DNA from: Candidatus Nitrosacidococcus tergens
GTDB lineage: Bacteria > Pseudomonadota > Gammaproteobacteria > Nitrosococcales > Nitrosococcaceae
Assembly (NCBI RefSeq): GCF_902810445.1
Contig: NZ_LR778175.1
Coordinates: 1,445,001 to 1,509,000 of the forward strand
Direction of reading: 5' to 3'
DNA: 64,000 nucleotides
The notes under the pieces were generated by a model. It worked only from the letters and a program-made list of their open reading frames with translations, was not told where the DNA came from and did no database searches. Made by a program: the position numbers and the translations under genes. Of this stretch, positions 18,755-27,213 are shown in pieces; position 1 is the first letter of the stretch, and each line of letters begins with the position of its first letter.

Positions 18755-20446
18755 TTATTTTCCATAAGCTGTTTGTAGATTATCTGGGGCAATATTAAGT
18801 AATCGCATGGCATCAATCATTATTTGAGAGAAAATAGGAGCAGCAATAGTACCTCCATAATAACCCCCTTTTTTGGGATTATCGATCATAATAACTGCTG
18901 CTAAACGTGGATTGCTTACGGGGACAAGTCCAGCAAAAAGTGCAATATATTTATTTTTAGTATAGTGGCCTGCGTGAGTCTTTTTTACAGTACCTGTTTT
19001 TCCTGCTACCCGATAGCCAGGTACACGGGCTTGGGTACCTGTGCCACCATTTATAGTGACTCTTTCAAGCATGGTTAGTACAGCATGGGCTATTTCTTTA
19101 GTCCATATAAATTTTCCCTCAGTAGGTTGTTTTTGATAAAAAAAACTAGCCGGCCTCAATATTCCCCCTGCGCCAATCATGGCATAAGCACGAGCAAGTT
19201 GAAGTGCAGTTACTGATAAGCCATAGCCAAAAGATAGAGTAGCTCTTGCAATTTCACTTTTTTGAAAAGTATTTGGGTTAGGTAAATGCCCTTCTACTTC
19301 TCCTGGGAATCCACTGGCAGTAGACATGCCAAATTCTAATTGAGAAAAATTTTGAAAGAATTGTTGCGGATCAAGATCTAGTGCAACTTTACTGATTCCT
19401 ACATTGCTTGATTTTTGTATAATAGTACCAATGTCAATTCGTCCATAATTGTGAACATCGTGGATTGTGTAACGACCTATTTGGAGATACCCGGGTGTAG
19501 TATCGAAGAAAGTATAGGGTGTTACTTTCCCTAGCATTAAAGCAATTCCCATAATAAATGGCTTAATGGTTGAGCCAGGCTCAAACAAATCAGTTATTGA
19601 GCGATTTCGGTATAATTGACCCTGCCGCTGTGTATAATCGTTTGGGTTGTAAGATGGCTGGCTTGTCATCGCTAGAATCTCACCTGTATGTACGTCTAAA
19701 ATGACAATAGACCCGGCTTGAGCCTCATGGATCTGGATAGCATCTTTTAATTTTTGATAGGCTAAGTACTGTAGCTGTAAATCAATACTTAAGCGTAAAT
19801 CTTCACCTGGCTGGGGTGTGCGTATATTTTCTATATCTCCTATGGTGCGACCTCGACTGTCTCGAATAATTCTTTTTTTCCCTGGAATTCCTTGTAGGAC
19901 ACTATTAAATCCTAGTTCTATACCTTCTTGTCCTATATCATCAACATTTGTAAACCCTACGACATGAGCAGCCAGAGGACCAGTAGGATAATAACGCTTA
20001 TATTCTGATTGAAACCCTACGCCTAATATATCAAGTGCTTGAATGCGATTGGCTAATTCTGGTTCTGCCCACCGCTTTAAATAAGCAAACTCATGAGTTG
20101 CACCTTTTTGCACTTTATCTGCTATATAATTTCTTGAGACCCCTAGTGTATTTCCTAGCACAGCCCATTGCTCAGGAGTTTGGCTAAGTAGTTTAGGGTT
20201 AATCCATATGGAATCTACCGGTGTGCTTACTGCAAGCGGTTCTCCATGCCGATCAGTAATCATTCCCCGATGAACAGGTATAGTGACTACCCGTAAATGG
20301 CGAGTTTCTCCTTTTCCTCGCAAAAAATCGTAATCTAGTACTTGTAATTTAATTAGGCGAACAACTAGAGAAATAATTATTAAAGAAAAAATAAATCCTA
20401 CAGCCTGTAAACGAGTAAAGTAAGGTTTATTTTTGTTTCTCTTCAT
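18755..20446 (-). CDS. ftsI: Septal peptidoglycan transpeptidase FtsI (PBP3)
   Basis: FtsI is the class B penicillin-binding protein that cross-links septal peptidoglycan with FtsW. The 563-residue sequence has a short basic cytoplasmic tail, one transmembrane helix at about residues 12-32, a pedestal domain, and the transpeptidase domain with the active-site SxxK motif in EPGSTIKPFI, SSN in QKSSNVGISK and KTG in VAGKTGTVKK. Its start overlaps the end of ftsL by 20 bases, implying coupled translation. Confidence 0.98.
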   Translation of the reverse strand: MKRNKNKPYFTRLQAVGFIFSLIIISLVVRLIKLQVLDYDFLRGKGETRHLRVVTIPVHRGMITDRHGEPLAVSTPVDSIWINPKLLSQTPEQWAVLGNTLGVSRNYIADKVQKGATHEFAYLKRWAEPELANRIQALDILGVGFQSEYKRYYPTGPLAAHVVGFTNVDDIGQEGIELGFNSVLQGIPGKKRIIRDSRGRTIGDIENIRTPQPGEDLRLSIDLQLQYLAYQKLKDAIQIHEAQAGSIVILDVHTGEILAMTSQPSYNPNDYTQRQGQLYRNRSITDLFEPGSTIKPFIMGIALMLGKVTPYTFFDTTPGYLQIGRYTIHDVHNYGRIDIGTIIQKSSNVGISKVALDLDPQQFFQNFSQLEFGMSTASGFPGEVEGHLPNPNTFQKSEIARATLSFGYGLSVTALQLARAYAMIGAGGILRPASFFYQKQPTEGKFIWTKEIAHAVLTMLERVTINGGTGTQARVPGYRVAGKTGTVKKTHAGHYTKNKYIALFAGLVPVSNPRLAAVIMIDNPKKGGYYGGTIAAPIFSQIMIDAMRLLNIAPDNLQTAYGK

Positions 20447-20735
20447 CTTTCTTTATTTTCATTACTACTATTTGTGTTGAATCTGGAATAACCATCTCTA
20501 ACTTCTCTCTAGCAATTTGTTCAATTCTTCCTTGTCTAACAAGAGTACTTTGTTCCAAGAGTAAACGCCCCCACTCATCATCGAGTTGATCTCTAGCTTT
20601 ATATAATTTTTGCAATTCCATAAACTGTTTTCGATTTTGATGCTTGATATCAACTAGGGTTACTGCAGAAATTAAGATTAATACGCTTAAAACAGCAATA
20701 GCTGTAACTAGCCATCGATATATACTTATTATCAC
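20427..20735 (-). CDS. ftsL: Cell division protein FtsL
   Basis: A 102-residue bitopic protein with a membrane helix at about residues 8-28 followed by a coiled-coil periplasmic region (QFMELQKLYKARDQLDDEWG), as in FtsL, which forms the FtsQBL complex controlling FtsWI. Sequence conservation in FtsL is low; the call rests on size, topology and its place between rsmH (four-base overlap) and ftsI (20-base overlap). Confidence 0.93.
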   Translation of the reverse strand: MIISIYRWLVTAIAVLSVLILISAVTLVDIKHQNRKQFMELQKLYKARDQLDDEWGRLLLEQSTLVRQGRIEQIAREKLEMVIPDSTQIVVMKIKKDEEKQK

Positions 20736-21688
20736 GGTGAGTGATGAGCCATTTTTTGAGCAACACGTAACTTTGCACTACGTGATCTAGGGTTGCGCGT
20801 AGTTTCATCTAAATTAGGTACTATGGGCTTTCCCAAAATTTGAAAAGTAGGAGATTGTTGTTGATTTTCTGTAATTGGTAAATAGGAAGGTAAGTATGTA
20901 TTCCCATTTTGGGAATTTTTTTTAAAAAATTGTTTGACAATACGATCCTCTAAGGAGTGAAAGCTAATAATAGCTAAATGTCCTCTTACTGCTAATACGG
21001 ATTTAACTTGCTCAAGGGCACTATAGAGTTCCTCTAGCTCTCTATTAATAAAGATTCGAATTGCCTGAAATGATCGGGTAGCTGGATGTTTTTTTTTCTC
21101 CCATCTTGGATTTGCTTGAGAAATAATTTGGGCAAGTTGTTGTGTATTTATTAATTTTTGTGTATTTCTAGCATTTGTAATAGCACGAGCAATTCTTTGT
21201 GCATAGCGTTCTTCCCCATATTTTTTAAGTACATCTGAGATTTCACTCTCCTCAGCTTGTGCCAGCCACTCTCCAGCACTTTGTCCATTTTCACAATCCA
21301 TGCGCATGTCTAAAGGACCAGGGTGCAAAAAACTAAATCCTCGCCCTGGATTGTCTAGTTGAGGGGAAGAAACGCCAAGATCAAATAAGATTCCATGAAC
21401 CTTATGGCTCCATCCCATACCCACAACTATTTTTTCAAGACTACTTATTGGAGCATGAATAATAGAAAATCGCTCATCTTGTTGCGCTAGTATTTGTCCT
21501 ACAGCGATAGCTTCTGGATCTTTATCAATTGCAAGTAACTTTCCTTTAGGAGAGAGTTTAGCTAAAATAGCCCTACTATGACCGCCCCGACCAAAAGTTG
21601 CATCAATATAGATACCATTTTCTTGGATGTTTAATGCATGAATAGATTCAAATAGCAGAACAGGTTGATGTGTACTATTACCCTCCAT
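20732..21688 (-). CDS. rsmH: 16S rRNA (cytosine-1402-N4) methyltransferase RsmH (MraW)
   Basis: RsmH methylates N4 of C1402 in the ribosomal P site. The 318-residue protein begins with HQPVLLFESIHAL, then has the SAM-binding DATFGRGGHSRAIL motif, the LFDLGVSSPQLD segment and C-terminal SFHSLEDRIVK, all typical. It is the first protein gene of the dcw run in this window. No mraZ homologue stands upstream; rnpB lies about 50 bases before it on the same strand. Confidence 0.98.
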   Translation of the reverse strand: MEGNSTHQPVLLFESIHALNIQENGIYIDATFGRGGHSRAILAKLSPKGKLLAIDKDPEAIAVGQILAQQDERFSIIHAPISSLEKIVVGMGWSHKVHGILFDLGVSSPQLDNPGRGFSFLHPGPLDMRMDCENGQSAGEWLAQAEESEISDVLKKYGEERYAQRIARAITNARNTQKLINTQQLAQIISQANPRWEKKKHPATRSFQAIRIFINRELEELYSALEQVKSVLAVRGHLAIISFHSLEDRIVKQFFKKNSQNGNTYLPSYLPITENQQQSPTFQILGKPIVPNLDETTRNPRSRSAKLRVAQKMAHHSP

Positions 21689-21737
21689 AGGAAAGCATTT
21701 TACTTATTTTAGATAAAATCTTAATAGGTAATAAAAA

Positions 21738-22073
21738 TTGAGATAGCCGATAAGCCGGGTTCTGTCGTGGACAGCCATTCATCTAGGATATATGTCACCA
21801 TATACCTCAAGCAGCCTACCCAGGAACAATGCGGGTCACATTATCGCTCCTCTATTTGGCTTTGCTCCGAATGGGGTTTACCTTGCCGCAGTATGTTACC
21901 ATCTGCGCGGTGTGCTCTTACCACACCTTTTCACCCTTACCTATTGGCGGTTTATTTTCTGTGGCACTTTCCGTAGGCTCACGCCTCCCAGGTATTACCT
22001 GGCATTCTACCCTATGGAGCCCGGACTTTCCTCATTATTTAAGTAAAAATAATGCGACTGTCTAGCTATCTCA
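21738..22073 (-). ncRNA. rnpB: RNase P RNA (M1 RNA, type A)
   Basis: This is the catalytic RNA of RNase P, which matures tRNA 5' ends. On the minus strand the segment opens with GAGATAGC and closes with GCTATCTC, which pair as helix P1. Near the 5' end is the conserved GAGGAAAGTCCGGGCTC block, and near the 3' end ACAGAACCCGGCTTATCGG, both universal bacterial RNase P signatures. The length, about 335 bases, is normal for type A. It lies between rsmI and rsmH. Exact ends are estimated from P1. A short T run after P1 may help termination. Confidence 0.96.
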
Positions 22074-22115
22074 AAACCCAATGTAATCTTGCAATCTATT
22101 TTCGCTATATAAATT

Positions 22116-22967
22116 CTAATTATTATTTAACTTTAGTGCTAGTTGGTAGAGATAATTTTTTTTTATTCCTGTAATTTCATTTCCCGTAGCTACTGCTTGT
22201 TTCAATGGCAGTACTTTCAATAAGGGTATTAATATATTCAGTGCCTTAGTTTCCATATCCTCTTGATCTTCTTCTGTTCCATGTACGAGAAGTACAAACT
22301 CTCCTCGGTTTAGTATTGAATCATTCTTTAATTGAATAAGTAATGAATTAAGCGTCCCTTCCCACACTGTTTCATAAAGTTTAGTAAGTTCTTTAGTTAA
22401 AATTACTTTTCTCTCAGAGCCAAATATCTTTACCATCGCTTCGAGGGTATCTAATAATCGGTGAGGTGCTTCATAAAAAATAAGCGTACGAGTCTCTCTG
22501 ACTAATTGGTTTAGTCTAGTGTATCGTGCACTGGGTTTTGCAGATAGAAATCCTTCAAATACAAAACGATCGGAGGGGAGTCCAGCAACAGAAAGTGCAG
22601 CAATTAATGCACAAGGTCCTGGAATTGGAGTTATTGGTATCCCAGTAAGTCGTGCTTGTTGTACTAAGCGATAGCCTGGATCGCTAATTAATGGCGTACC
22701 AGCATCACTGATCAGGGCAATAGAGTCCCCATTTTGACAATGCGCAATTAAAATTTTTGATCGCTCTAGTTCATTATGATCGTGGAGTGAGATTATAGGT
22801 GTAGTAATATTAAAATGATTTAATAAGGTAGTACTGTGGCGGGTATCTTCAGTAGCAATTAACCTTACTTTCTGTAAGGTTTCTTGAGCACGGAAACTAA
22901 AATCTTTTAAATTTCCGATAGGCGTAGCTACTATGTATAGAGTACCTGTTTTATTAACTACTGCCAT
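22116..22967 (-). CDS. rsmI: 16S rRNA (cytidine-1402-2'-O) methyltransferase RsmI
   Basis: RsmI adds the 2'-O-methyl group to C1402, the same nucleotide that RsmH modifies. The 283-residue tetrapyrrole-methylase-fold protein has the N-terminal LYIVATPIGNLKD motif, IATEDTRHSTTLL, LISDAGTPLISDPG and the substrate motif FYEAPHRL. It is divergent from the lpoA region, in the arrangement rsmI/lpoA-yraN-diaA known from many Gammaproteobacteria. Confidence 0.97.
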   Translation of the reverse strand: MAVVNKTGTLYIVATPIGNLKDFSFRAQETLQKVRLIATEDTRHSTTLLNHFNITTPIISLHDHNELERSKILIAHCQNGDSIALISDAGTPLISDPGYRLVQQARLTGIPITPIPGPCALIAALSVAGLPSDRFVFEGFLSAKPSARYTRLNQLVRETRTLIFYEAPHRLLDTLEAMVKIFGSERKVILTKELTKLYETVWEGTLNSLLIQLKNDSILNRGEFVLLVHGTEEDQEDMETKALNILIPLLKVLPLKQAVATGNEITGIKKNYLYQLALKLNNN

Positions 22968-23019
22968 GGGTATTTATATTCATTTATTACTTCTACAGTA
23001 AAATAATTTGTTTGTGTTT

Positions 23020-23790
23020 ATGACTGTTTTTCTCCAAACATTAATCTACTTTTTTAAATTCATAGTCCTAATTTTTGTCTTTAATTTAGCTGTTTGTACT
23101 TCCAATGCTATTGGATCTGAAGAATCTTTAAACAGATGATTTATTTGATCAAGACAGTTACTTGACAAGTCCTCATGTAAGTACTCAATTAGATTACAGC
23201 TTTATCAATTCTAAAGAATTTTCTAGAAATCAACAGATCTTTCTCTCTCTAAACACTTTACTTATGGAAAAAAATTGACTTATCCTTCCAAATTTAGCTT
23301 TTAATGATTTAGAGGAAAATACCTATCCTAAAATCTTACCAAATTACATTTTTTCTAGAAGAAGAAAAAAAATAACCCAAAGAGCTCGGTATGATGGCTA
23401 TGATAATGCTCTAATCTTTTCCTCTGATAGCTCATGTGATAATTGCATAGAAAAATCCATAATTGAGCAATAGTCACAATTGAGTAATACCGTGTTGAAT
23501 AAGATATTCCAGAATTACGCTATACCATTTAAAGCGGAGAGATAAAAAAAGGCAGGAAAAAGAAAATAAATGGATATTTGATGTGGAATAGTAAAACTAC
23601 AAGAAAGGTTTAGCTTTATAAAGTGCTTTAATTCAAAATGCAGCTTATGAAATTGAAAAATTTCATAGTGTCAATAGCATTTCTATGAAGTATTTTTTAG
23701 AAACTAAGTTCTGGAGGGATTAAACTAGTTTCTCTAAAGAATTTTAAAGATCATCATAAAAACTACTATACCAGAATCTAAGGTCATTTA
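23020..23790 (+). pseudogene. Degenerate tandem copy of lpoA
   Basis: No long frame is open here, but traces of lpoA are clear. A frame from ATG 23020 reads MTVFLQTLIYFFKFIV..., aligning with the intact lpoA signal peptide (SIQRVIYFFKLISLI), with LAVCT in place of the LVACA lipobox, and stops after about 39 codons. Around 23280-23460 other frames give LPNLAFNDLEE and RYDGYDNALI, matching LPTLVLNYLEE and WYEGYDNALI of the intact gene. The copy is shortened and carries stops and frameshifts; the cysteine needed for lipidation is displaced by one. It lies directly upstream of the intact gene, so a tandem duplication followed by decay is the simplest reading. Confidence 0.85.
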
Positions 23791-23798
23791 TTCTATTT

Positions 23799-25712
23799 AT
23801 GTTTATAACCACTTCTATCCAAAGAGTAATCTATTTTTTTAAGCTTATAAGCTTAATTGCTATTATCTTTAATTTAGTTGCTTGTGCTACCGATCCTTTT
23901 GGATTTACAGAACCTTCAACAAAAGCCGATACACTATATGCTAAAGGTAATTACTTAGCAGCAGCTACAGAGTATTTAAAATTAGCTACTGATGCTCAGT
24001 CACCTCAACGAGAAGAGTATCAGCTAAAAGCAAGTGATGCTTTTCTACGAGGCAATCAGCTACTAAAAGCACAGAATACTTTAGATAAAATAGCGACTGA
24101 AAATTTGAATTCATCATTAAAATTACGCTATTGGATACTCAGTGCACAAGCGGCACTTTCTCAAAAAGAGAGTACTCAAGTACTTTCTCTATTAAATAAT
24201 ATAGAAAGCCTAAATCCAAATACACAACAACAGGCTACTATTTACCAACTAAGAGCAGAAGCAAATGAATTAAATAATGATTTACTGTCTGCTGCTTATG
24301 CAAGATCCAAATTAGATCTTAGCCTAACTGATTCAGAAAAATCTGCTGAAAACCAACAGTATCTTTGGCGTGATCTTACAAGTCTCTCCCCTGCTATCTT
24401 ACAAAAATCCTATGATCAGTCATCATCTTCTATCTTCCATGGTTGGATTGATTTAGCACTTATTGTCCAACAATATCAAACGGTACCTGATAGGCTAAAT
24501 GAGGCACTTGAAAACTGGCAAAGCAAATACCCCAATCACCCGGCCTCTCTATCTTTAATTCAAAATATATCCACTGATTCAGAAATACCTTATCATCCTA
24601 AGCATATTGCCTTATTACTTCCTACTTCTGGAAAATTTTCTACAATTGCTAAAGCAATTAGAGATGGCTTTTTTACTGCATATTATGCACAAGATCAAGA
24701 AGATACTACTATCCAAGTCTATCCAGTTAGTACTAATTTACAAAATAATCAAAGCGATATTATTGAGGTTTATCAACAGGCAAAAATAGCAGGTGCAGAT
24801 TTTATCGTAGGTCCTTTAGTTAAGCAGGCAGTGACCCAGCTTACAAACAATCATGAAATACTTACCCTACCCACCTTAGTGCTTAACTACTTAGAAGAGG
24901 ATAATTCTCTGGAAATTAGAAATTTTTATCAATTTGCATTATCACCAGAAGAAGAAGTTAGAGAGATGGCTAATAGAGCATGGTACGAAGGTTATGACAA
25001 TGCTCTAATTCTTACGCCTAAAAACTCTTGGGGTAATCGTATAGAAAAAGCATTAATTGAACAATGGAATCAGTTAGGAGGAGAAGTATTAAGAAGTCAA
25101 CCCTATAATCCTAATCAGAAAGATTATGCTTTAGTTATTCAGCAACTCCTTAATAGTAATCAAGGTTATACTAGCCAAAAAGAACTGCAGGAAGCACTAA
25201 ACAGTAAAGAGATATTTGCACTTCCTAATGATCAAGATCCAGACTTAATTTTTTTAATTGCTGCTCCTGAACAAGCACGATTGATTGTTCCTCAGCTAAA
25301 ATTCTATCGTGCAGAAAATCTACCTATCTATAGTACTTCATATATTTACACAGGGTACCCAGATTCGGATCAAGATCAAGATCTAAATGGGGTTATCTTT
25401 AGTGATATTCCTTGGGTTTTAGATAAAAATATTCAAAAAGAATCCTCTAGCTACCGTAATTTAGCCCAAAATAATCCTGAAGACTTTAAATCACTTAAGA
25501 GATTCTATGCTTTAGGCTATGATGCGTACCAAATTGTCCCTCACTTAAAATCTCTTTATCAAATGGAGGATGCCAACTTTGAAGGAGCAACAGGTGCACT
25601 TAGCATGAATTTACAAGGTCAAATAAAACGAGATTTACTTTGGGCTCAATTTAAAAAAGGAATTCCCTTCTTACTCCCAATAAAAAATAGCTACACCAGA
25701 AAAGATGAATAA
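23799..25712 (+). CDS. lpoA: Penicillin-binding protein activator LpoA (LppC family lipoprotein)
   Basis: LpoA is an outer-membrane lipoprotein that activates the peptidoglycan synthase PBP1A from the periplasm. The 637-residue product has a lipoprotein signal peptide with lipobox LVAC (Cys29), an N-terminal TPR-like helical domain (about 35-260) and a C-terminal periplasmic-binding-protein-like domain (about 265-637, beginning HIALLLPTSGKFS). Length and domain order fit the LppC family. It is preceded by a degenerate copy of itself and overlaps yraN by eight bases. Confidence 0.95.
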   Translation: MFITTSIQRVIYFFKLISLIAIIFNLVACATDPFGFTEPSTKADTLYAKGNYLAAATEYLKLATDAQSPQREEYQLKASDAFLRGNQLLKAQNTLDKIATENLNSSLKLRYWILSAQAALSQKESTQVLSLLNNIESLNPNTQQQATIYQLRAEANELNNDLLSAAYARSKLDLSLTDSEKSAENQQYLWRDLTSLSPAILQKSYDQSSSSIFHGWIDLALIVQQYQTVPDRLNEALENWQSKYPNHPASLSLIQNISTDSEIPYHPKHIALLLPTSGKFSTIAKAIRDGFFTAYYAQDQEDTTIQVYPVSTNLQNNQSDIIEVYQQAKIAGADFIVGPLVKQAVTQLTNNHEILTLPTLVLNYLEEDNSLEIRNFYQFALSPEEEVREMANRAWYEGYDNALILTPKNSWGNRIEKALIEQWNQLGGEVLRSQPYNPNQKDYALVIQQLLNSNQGYTSQKELQEALNSKEIFALPNDQDPDLIFLIAAPEQARLIVPQLKFYRAENLPIYSTSYIYTGYPDSDQDQDLNGVIFSDIPWVLDKNIQKESSSYRNLAQNNPEDFKSLKRFYALGYDAYQIVPHLKSLYQMEDANFEGATGALSMNLQGQIKRDLLWAQFKKGIPFLLPIKNSYTRKDE

Positions 25713-26070
25713 AAATATGAATAAAGGTATACAAGCAGAACAGCTTGCTTGTGATTATCTCTTAGCCTATGGGCTGTCTTTAATACAACGAAATTACCGC
25801 TGTCCCTATGGAGAAATAGATTTAATCATGGAAGATAGAGATAGTTTAATTTTTATTGAAGTGCGGTACCGTACCCATAACAGTTTTGGTAGTGCACTTG
25901 AAAGTATTACCACAATTAAGCAACATAAAATTATCACAACAGCACAACACTATCTGCATAAAATGGAAAGAATAGATAAGCCATGCCGCTTCGATGCGAT
26001 AGGTATTACTCCAAAACAAGGAGGAAACTCTCGCATTATTTGGCTTGTCAATGCGTTTCAATTAAACTAA
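25705..26070 (+). CDS. yraN: YraN family endonuclease-like protein (UPF0102)
   Basis: A 121-residue member of UPF0102 with the restriction-endonuclease-like core GEIDLIMEDRDSLIFIEVRYR, in which the D, E and V-R positions match the predicted nuclease active site of the family. Its biological role is not established. The start overlaps lpoA by eight bases; a second in-frame ATG five codons later is possible. The order lpoA-yraN-gmhA/diaA is conserved in Gammaproteobacteria. Confidence 0.93.
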   Translation: MNKNMNKGIQAEQLACDYLLAYGLSLIQRNYRCPYGEIDLIMEDRDSLIFIEVRYRTHNSFGSALESITTIKQHKIITTAQHYLHKMERIDKPCRFDAIGITPKQGGNSRIIWLVNAFQLN

Positions 26071-26087
26071 AAACCTATTATTACATA

Positions 26088-26687
26088 ATGGTAGATATTC
26101 AAGCACGCATTGCCAAACATTTTTTTGATAGCGCACAGTTAAAACTCACTGCTGTAGATGTACTAGCACCTAAAATTGAGCAAGCTAGCCAGTTATTGCT
26201 AACGGGATTTCAATCTAACCATAAAGTACTTAGCTGTGGTAACGGTGGTAGCGCTGCAGATTCTCAGCACTTTTCATCGGAGCTTGTTAATCGTTTTGAG
26301 CAAGAACGTCGTGGATTACCTGCACTTGCCTTAACGACTGATAGCTCTGCCCTGACATCTATTGCAAATGATTATTCTTATGAAGATATTTTTGCACGAC
26401 AAATAGAAGCATTAGGAGTTTCAGGGGATATTTTGCTTGCTATCAGTACAACAGGTAACTCTCCGAACATTATTAACGGGATTAAAGCAGCTCATGGGAA
26501 AAATATGACTATAGTTGCTTTAACTGGTTGTGATGGCGGTAAAATCCCTAATCTTTTAAAAAAAATGGACCTTGAGTTACGAGTACCCGCCTACAATACA
26601 GCTCGGATTCAAGAGGTGCATTTACTTATCATTCATTGTTTATGCGATTTAATTGATCACTATTTTTGCTCTCATGATAATTCATGA
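26088..26687 (+). CDS. gmhA: SIS-domain protein, phosphoheptose isomerase type (GmhA/DiaA family)
   Basis: The 199-residue protein is one SIS domain related to both GmhA, which isomerises sedoheptulose 7-phosphate for LPS heptose, and DiaA, which binds DnaA. It keeps the residues expected for the enzyme: the glutamate in SSELVNRF and the histidine in RIQEVHLLIIHCL, where E. coli DiaA has asparagine. I therefore favour GmhA activity, although the position next to yraN is that of diaA; it might do both. The start is ATG 26088; the open frame extends further upstream only by overlapping yraN. Confidence 0.85.
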   Translation: MVDIQARIAKHFFDSAQLKLTAVDVLAPKIEQASQLLLTGFQSNHKVLSCGNGGSAADSQHFSSELVNRFEQERRGLPALALTTDSSALTSIANDYSYEDIFARQIEALGVSGDILLAISTTGNSPNIINGIKAAHGKNMTIVALTGCDGGKIPNLLKKMDLELRVPAYNTARIQEVHLLIIHCLCDLIDHYFCSHDNS

Positions 26688-27211
26688 ATTTTTGCTCTAC
26701 ACTTTTGATATACGTACTGTTAATACAAAATCCTACTCATGCATTAACAAATTCACAGAGAACAACGCCAGTCATTGATCATAGAGCAGTTGAAAAAGCA
26801 GTAGAAACTGCAATTAGAAACGATCCTATTTTAGATAAAAATATCCATATACAAATAACTAATTATGGTCATACATTGTTGTTAACTGGTGAGGCTGCTA
26901 ATGAATTGCTTAAAGAAAGGATTTTTAATATTGCTAAAACAACACCTAGTATTGAAGTAATATATGATGAAATTGCTGTGATCCCGCCAATTACCTTTAT
27001 AAATCGAATAAAAGATACATGGCTTACTCAGAAAATTAACATAAAAATGGCACTGCAAAAAGAAATTGATTTATCTCAAGTAAGAATTATTACTGCCCGA
27101 AGAATTGTATATTTATTTGGATTTTTAACGCCTCAAGAGTCTAAGCTTATGATCACCTTAATTAGTCACACTAGAGGAGTTCATAAAATTGTAAAAATCC
27201 TTGATATTTAA
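26684..27211 (+). CDS. BON-domain periplasmic protein (DolP/YraP-like)
   Basis: The 175-residue product has an N-terminal signal peptide (about residues 1-20) and two BON domains (about 35-105 and 110-175), the phospholipid-binding modules of outer-membrane maintenance proteins such as DolP. Unlike E. coli DolP, I see no lipobox cysteine, so it may be a soluble periplasmic protein or stay anchored by its signal helix. It overlaps the end of gmhA by four bases, and its place after the SIS gene is that of yraP (dolP). Confidence 0.85.
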   Translation: MNFCSTLLIYVLLIQNPTHALTNSQRTTPVIDHRAVEKAVETAIRNDPILDKNIHIQITNYGHTLLLTGEAANELLKERIFNIAKTTPSIEVIYDEIAVIPPITFINRIKDTWLTQKINIKMALQKEIDLSQVRIITARRIVYLFGFLTPQESKLMITLISHTRGVHKIVKILDI

Positions 27212-27213
27212 AT

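Noticed and set aside
21767..22065. Open frames on the plus strand opposite the RNase P RNA
   Set aside because: They lie wholly within rnpB, have no family resemblance and are explained by the structured RNA gene.
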